A DNA stretch of 7,654 nt. Source: Bacillota bacterium (GTDB lineage: Bacteria; Bacillota; Clostridia; Peptostreptococcales; Anaerovoracaceae). Where the stretch lies: NCBI GenBank assembly GCA_017619905.1, contig JAFZRK010000013.1, forward strand, positions 1-7,654, given 5' to 3'. How positions within the stretch are numbered: the stretch's first letter is position 1; the number at the start of each line of letters is the position of its first letter. A program made the translations under genes and the position numbers. Shown here one piece after another: positions 4,861 to 7,654 of the stretch. Under the pieces are notes generated by a model. It searched no databases. It saw only the letters and a list, made by a program, of their open reading frames with translations, and was not told the DNA's origin.

Positions 4861-5943
4861 ATGAGCGGAAAACTCGCATCCATAAGCATACTGCTGGAGG
4901 TGCTGCTGATCGCAGCGGTCCTTGCAGTTATATACTACATAATCTATCGCATAAGGATAAACCGCGCCCTTAAAAAGGAAGACGGCGCCGACAGGTCCGC
5001 CGGTCCGGAGCCCGCAAACGTCACAAGGAACATTCTTGTTATCGTTCTGATCGTCGCTCTTGGAATCACTATGATAAGGATAGCGGACCTCAACACGAAA
5101 GTCGACGAACTGATCAATGATCTGAACAACACCAAGATACAGCTCGTGAATGGATTGAACAGCATAAGCAGCCAGATAAGCAAACAGACGTCGCTGTTCA
5201 GCGACGCATATATGACTTGCGGCGTCCTGGATGAAGGTAGATACGCGCATGTGCATTTCCGCGTGATCCCCAAAGCGACTTCTGCGGATACAGAATTATC
5301 GATCAGTATCAACGGGGAGACCTATCCTCTTAACCTTGCCGGCGGAGACGGCCGTGATGGCGACGGCCATGAGTACGAAGGGAACCTGGTCCTGGACATA
5401 CTGAACTATTACAATACTTCAACGCTGATCATAAAGCAGGACGGAATCACACGTACCGAGCCGGTAGAGTTCTTCCGCCTTAAGGAGCTGCGCCTGCAGT
5501 ACATGCCGTTCATCCAGTCCGTGACCACGCTCAACAACACCGTGACCAATGCAGACGGAAAGACCGCGGTCAACTGGGACGGGCATATAGAGCTGATATC
5601 CAAGACCGGCTATTCCAACTTCCTGAAAGAAAGCATTAAACTCATTACCATCGTCGACGGAAAAGTAACAGCGGAAAAGGACATTTCGTCAGAAATAAAC
5701 TGGACGAACATGCCCGACCCCTATATGGGTTCTTATGATTACGTATTCAGAGACTCGTTCAACTCGAACGAAGTTCACAACTACGCCCTGGCGATCGAAG
5801 CGAAGGATAACATCGGGTATACCCACAGGTATTACCTTAAGGCTCTTAACACTGTCACAGGAGAATGCGTCAGCGACGGATACCTGTACGAGGTTGCTAC
5901 TCCCGCCGGAGAGACCGTTCGGATCGATCAGTTGTTCTATTAG
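4861..5943 (+). CDS. Unrecognised two-TM membrane protein with large extracytoplasmic domain, partner of the LytTR regulator
   Basis: This 360-aa protein belongs to no family I recognise. Membrane segment 1 covers about residues 7-29 (ISILLEVLLIAAVLAVIYYI) and segment 2 about 57-73 (NILVIVLIVALGITMIR). The loop between them is basic (RIRINRALKK), so by the positive-inside rule it faces the cytoplasm and both ends face out. Residues 74-115 look helical and partly coiled-coil (IADLNTKVDELINDLNN...). From about 120 to the end it is rich in alternating beta pattern, Thr, Asn, Tyr and Asp, suggesting beta-sandwich folds. It has only two cysteines (C120, C335), a possible disulfide. The Gly/Asp-rich stretch 161-169 may be a loop or metal site. 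It lies 27 nt after the LytTR gene on the same strand, so it is probably cotranscribed. A sensor or inhibitor of the regulator is a reasonable inference from that layout, not shown. The GTG at 4852 would add three residues. Confidence 0.85.
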   Translation: MSGKLASISILLEVLLIAAVLAVIYYIIYRIRINRALKKEDGADRSAGPEPANVTRNILVIVLIVALGITMIRIADLNTKVDELINDLNNTKIQLVNGLNSISSQISKQTSLFSDAYMTCGVLDEGRYAHVHFRVIPKATSADTELSISINGETYPLNLAGGDGRDGDGHEYEGNLVLDILNYYNTSTLIIKQDGITRTEPVEFFRLKELRLQYMPFIQSVTTLNNTVTNADGKTAVNWDGHIELISKTGYSNFLKESIKLITIVDGKVTAEKDISSEINWTNMPDPYMGSYDYVFRDSFNSNEVHNYALAIEAKDNIGYTHRYYLKALNTVTGECVSDGYLYEVATPAGETVRIDQLFY

Positions 5944-6124
5944 TAAAAGCGCTGCAATAAAAGCAGAGAAGCTAATGCATTAAAAGAATAAAACCAGCTG
6001 CTTAAACAAACATAATATGCTTGAGCATTTTGTCGGAAGATGATAAAATATCAGGCATATTTTTTATTGTTCATCATAAAAAACAGCGATATGTGCTTAC
6101 AGCGGCACGGAAACGGAGCTGATC
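5944..6124 (+). other. AT-rich spacer before lysA; no riboswitch recognised
   Basis: The 181 bases hold the lysA promoter and ribosome site. Possible weak ends for the upstream transcript are ATGC-TTGA-GCAT (6017-6028, followed by TTTTG) and an all-AT stem AAAATAT/ATATTTT (6045-6051 with 6057-6063, followed by TTATTGTT). Neither is a strong terminator. I found neither the conserved blocks of the lysine L-box nor the T-box motif. Confidence 0.5.
6021..6049 (+). promoter_or_regulatory. Promoter of lysA-ddh with extended -10
   Basis: TTGAGC (6021-6026) and TAAAAT (6044-6049) are separated by 17 nt, with TG one base before the -10 (extended -10, TGATAAAAT). The expected start near 6055-6057 gives a leader of about 70 nt ending in GGAG (6115-6118), 6 nt before the lysA ATG. 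The -35 begins in the loop of a small inverted repeat, and the -10 lies in the left arm of an AT-only stem. Confidence 0.65.
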
Positions 6125-7444
6125 ATGAACACCGAACTAATGGAAGTAAAGGACGGCATACTCTGCTACGACGGCTGCGACCTTACGCAGTTGGCGGCAG
6201 AATTCGGAACGCCGGTCTACGCGTATTCTCAGAACGTCATCAAGTCCCGCATAAGAGAGCTTAAGGAAGCGTTCACGGAAAAGTACCAGAAGAACCGCAT
6301 TGCCTATGCCTGCAAAGCGTTCTGCTGCACTGCCATGTTCAAGCTTCTGCAGTACGAGGGAATCTGCGCGGACGTCGTGTCCGGCGGAGAGCTCTATACT
6401 GCGATCATGGCGGGCTTCCCTGCCGAGCGCATAGAGCTCAACGGCAACAACAAGAGCCGCGGAGAACTGGAACTGGCAGTTGAGTACGGCATCGGACGCA
6501 TCATAATCGACAGTCTGCAGGAGCTCGCCATGCTGGAAGAGATCTGCGCGGCAAAAGAAAAGAAGATAAAGGTCCTGTTCCGCATAACCCCGGGCGTTAA
6601 GGCGGATACGCACGACTATATCATAACCGGCAAGAAGGATTCCAAGTTCGGGATCCCGCTGGACGACGATATAATCCTCCCCTACGTAAAGGCGGCGCTG
6701 GACTCCAGATACGTGGAATTCATGGGGCTGCACTTCCACATCGGCTCGCAGCTGTTCGAGAACGACGGATACCTGGCGGCAACGGCTGAAGCGCTGAAAC
6801 TGGCTGAAAAGATATACACATCTTACGGCTACTGGATCAAGGAGCTCAACCTTGGCGGCGGCTTCGGTGTAACTTATACGACCGAGGAAAGAAAGCCGTT
6901 CGCGTTCTTCCTTGACCCTGTGAGAGAGACCATAGAAGCGTTCGCCATGGAGCACGGCATGGAGATGCCCGCTCTGGTGATAGAGCCCGGCAGGAGCGTC
7001 GTAGCGGAGGCGGGAATCACGCTCTACAGGGTCGGTTCCGTTAAGGACATCCCCGGCCTCAGAAACTACGCGGCCATAGACGGCGGAATGACCGAGAACA
7101 TAAGGCCGGCGCTGTACGGCGCAAAGTATACCGCCCGGGTCGCAAACAAACCGGACTTCCCGGCCGAAAAGACAGTCACCATCTGCGGCAAGTGCTGCGA
7201 ATCAGGCGATATAATCATAAGGGACATCGATCTTCCGGTGCTGGAGCCCGGCGATACTCTGGCGGTGCTTTCTACAGGCGCCTACGGATACACGATGGCA
7301 TCCAACTACAACAGGAACCCCATTCCCGGAGTCCTGTTCATAGACAACGGCCTGGCCGAATGGGCTGTAAAACCGCAGACTTACGAGAACATGACTGCAA
7401 ACGACGTAATACCGAAGAGCTTTATGGAGGTACATAATGGATAA
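6125..7444 (+). CDS. lysA: Diaminopimelate decarboxylase LysA
   Basis: This 439-aa PLP enzyme (fold type III, alanine-racemase-like barrel plus C-terminal beta domain) converts meso-diaminopimelate to L-lysine and CO2, the last step of lysine synthesis. Visible motifs are AYACKAF, with Lys64 as the PLP lysine, HFHIGSQ (203-209), the phosphate-binding glycine loop NLGGGFG (242-248), EPGRS (287-291), the active-site segment GKCCESGD (355-362) with Cys and Glu, and GAYGYTMASNYN (385-396). Length is normal for the family (about 420-440). ATG 6125 is preceded by GGAG at 6 nt spacing. Its end overlaps ddh by 8 nt, so the two are translated from one message. The substrate meso-DAP is the product of the neighbouring gene. 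Confidence 0.97.
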   Translation: MNTELMEVKDGILCYDGCDLTQLAAEFGTPVYAYSQNVIKSRIRELKEAFTEKYQKNRIAYACKAFCCTAMFKLLQYEGICADVVSGGELYTAIMAGFPAERIELNGNNKSRGELELAVEYGIGRIIIDSLQELAMLEEICAAKEKKIKVLFRITPGVKADTHDYIITGKKDSKFGIPLDDDIILPYVKAALDSRYVEFMGLHFHIGSQLFENDGYLAATAEALKLAEKIYTSYGYWIKELNLGGGFGVTYTTEERKPFAFFLDPVRETIEAFAMEHGMEMPALVIEPGRSVVAEAGITLYRVGSVKDIPGLRNYAAIDGGMTENIRPALYGAKYTARVANKPDFPAEKTVTICGKCCESGDIIIRDIDLPVLEPGDTLAVLSTGAYGYTMASNYNRNPIPGVLFIDNGLAEWAVKPQTYENMTANDVIPKSFMEVHNG

Positions 7445-7654
7445 GATAAAGATAGCGGTCCTCGGTTACGGTAACCTCGGACGCGGCGTGGAATGCGCTG
7501 TAAAGCAGAACCCCGACATGGAGCTTGTCGGCATATACACCAGAAGAGATCCCGCAACGATAAAACCGCTGACCGAAGGCGTAAAAGTCTTCCACGTAAG
7601 CGAGCTGGACATGCCGCAGAACATTGACGTCCTGATACTTTGCAGCGGAAGCGC
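7437..7654 (+). CDS. ddh: meso-Diaminopimelate dehydrogenase, N-terminal part (cut by window edge)
   Basis: Seventy-two full codons are visible from ATG 7437, with GGAGG (7426-7430) 6 nt upstream. The N-terminus KIAVLGYGNLGRGVECAVKQ is the Rossmann dinucleotide-binding motif in the form typical of this enzyme. It is followed by PDMELVGIYTRR, whose Arg pair fits NADPH 2'-phosphate binding, and DVLILCSGS. Ddh makes meso-DAP from tetrahydrodipicolinate in one NADPH- and ammonia-dependent step, bypassing the succinylase/acetylase/aminotransferase branches. It overlaps the lysA stop by 8 nt in a different frame. Homoserine dehydrogenase shares the Rossmann start, but the GYGNLGRGVE and TRR...LCSGS pattern fits Ddh better. 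The visible part lacks the substrate-binding domain. Confidence 0.9.
   Translation, partial: MDKIKIAVLGYGNLGRGVECAVKQNPDMELVGIYTRRDPATIKPLTEGVKVFHVSELDMPQNIDVLILCSGS

Noticed and set aside
5961..6003. AAGCAG/CTGCTT pairing as terminator of the LytTR pair
   Set aside because: Six base pairs across a 31-nt loop with no T-run is too weak.
5944..6124. Lysine riboswitch (L-box) or T-box before lysA
   Set aside because: The conserved L-box blocks and the T-box motif are not recognisable, and the predicted leader of about 70 nt is too short for either.
6040..6264. Small plus-strand open frame with hydrophobic N-terminus overlapping the lysA start, and ATG 6091 in the same frame as a leader peptide
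   Set aside because: Its first ATG overlaps the lysA -10 region and would precede the transcript start. ATG 6091 has no ribosome site, and there is no run of lysine codons.
6137..6955. Long open frame on the minus strand opposite lysA
   Set aside because: It mirrors lysA codons, has no domain motif, and lysA is certain on the plus strand.

Overview
The window reads as a piece of a low-to-mid GC Bacillota (most likely Clostridia) chromosome. Three things support this: the ylxM-ffh-rpsP-khpA-rimM-trmD gene order, an HlyD-like single-pass protein of the kind seen in clostridial cell-division neighbourhoods, and lysA paired with meso-diaminopimelate dehydrogenase. AGGAGG-type ribosome binding sites fit the same group. 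I see no phage, insertion sequence, CRISPR, tRNA or rRNA. All intergenic stretches are under 200 bases.

Left half (minus strand, bases 4212 down to 1). A consensus promoter at 4185-4212 starts ylxM-ffh (signal recognition particle GTPase and its small helix-turn-helix companion). The same strand continues into rpsP (bS16), khpA (KH-domain RNA-binding protein), rimM (30S maturation) and trmD (tRNA m1G37 methyltransferase). The last three genes are packed with 12-nt, 1-nt-overlap and 4-nt-overlap junctions. A rho-independent terminator overlaps the trmD stop codon. Immediately beyond it starts an HlyD/membrane-fusion-like protein that runs off the left edge. Two usual members of this cluster are missing at its ends: rplS after trmD and ftsY before ylxM.

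Right half (plus strand). Divergent from ylxM is a two-gene unit: a stand-alone LytTR DNA-binding regulator (TTG start, strong Shine-Dalgarno, structured leader) and a 360-aa protein of unrecognised family. The latter has two N-terminal membrane segments and a large predicted extracytoplasmic domain. This pair resembles in layout a LytTR regulator/membrane-partner system, but the membrane partner is not one I can name. After an AT-rich spacer with a good promoter comes lysA (diaminopimelate decarboxylase), overlapping by 8 nt the start of ddh (meso-diaminopimelate dehydrogenase), which is cut by the right edge. Together these two make lysine from tetrahydrodipicolinate in two steps.

The most interesting signals are regulatory. 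Two promoters (ylxM and the HlyD-like gene) place their -10 boxes so close to the start codon that the mRNAs would be leaderless or nearly so, although other genes here carry clear Shine-Dalgarno sites. The HlyD-like gene's candidate promoter is embedded in the trmD terminator, with the -35 box in the hairpin loop. The LytTR/membrane pair is the best candidate for an undescribed system.
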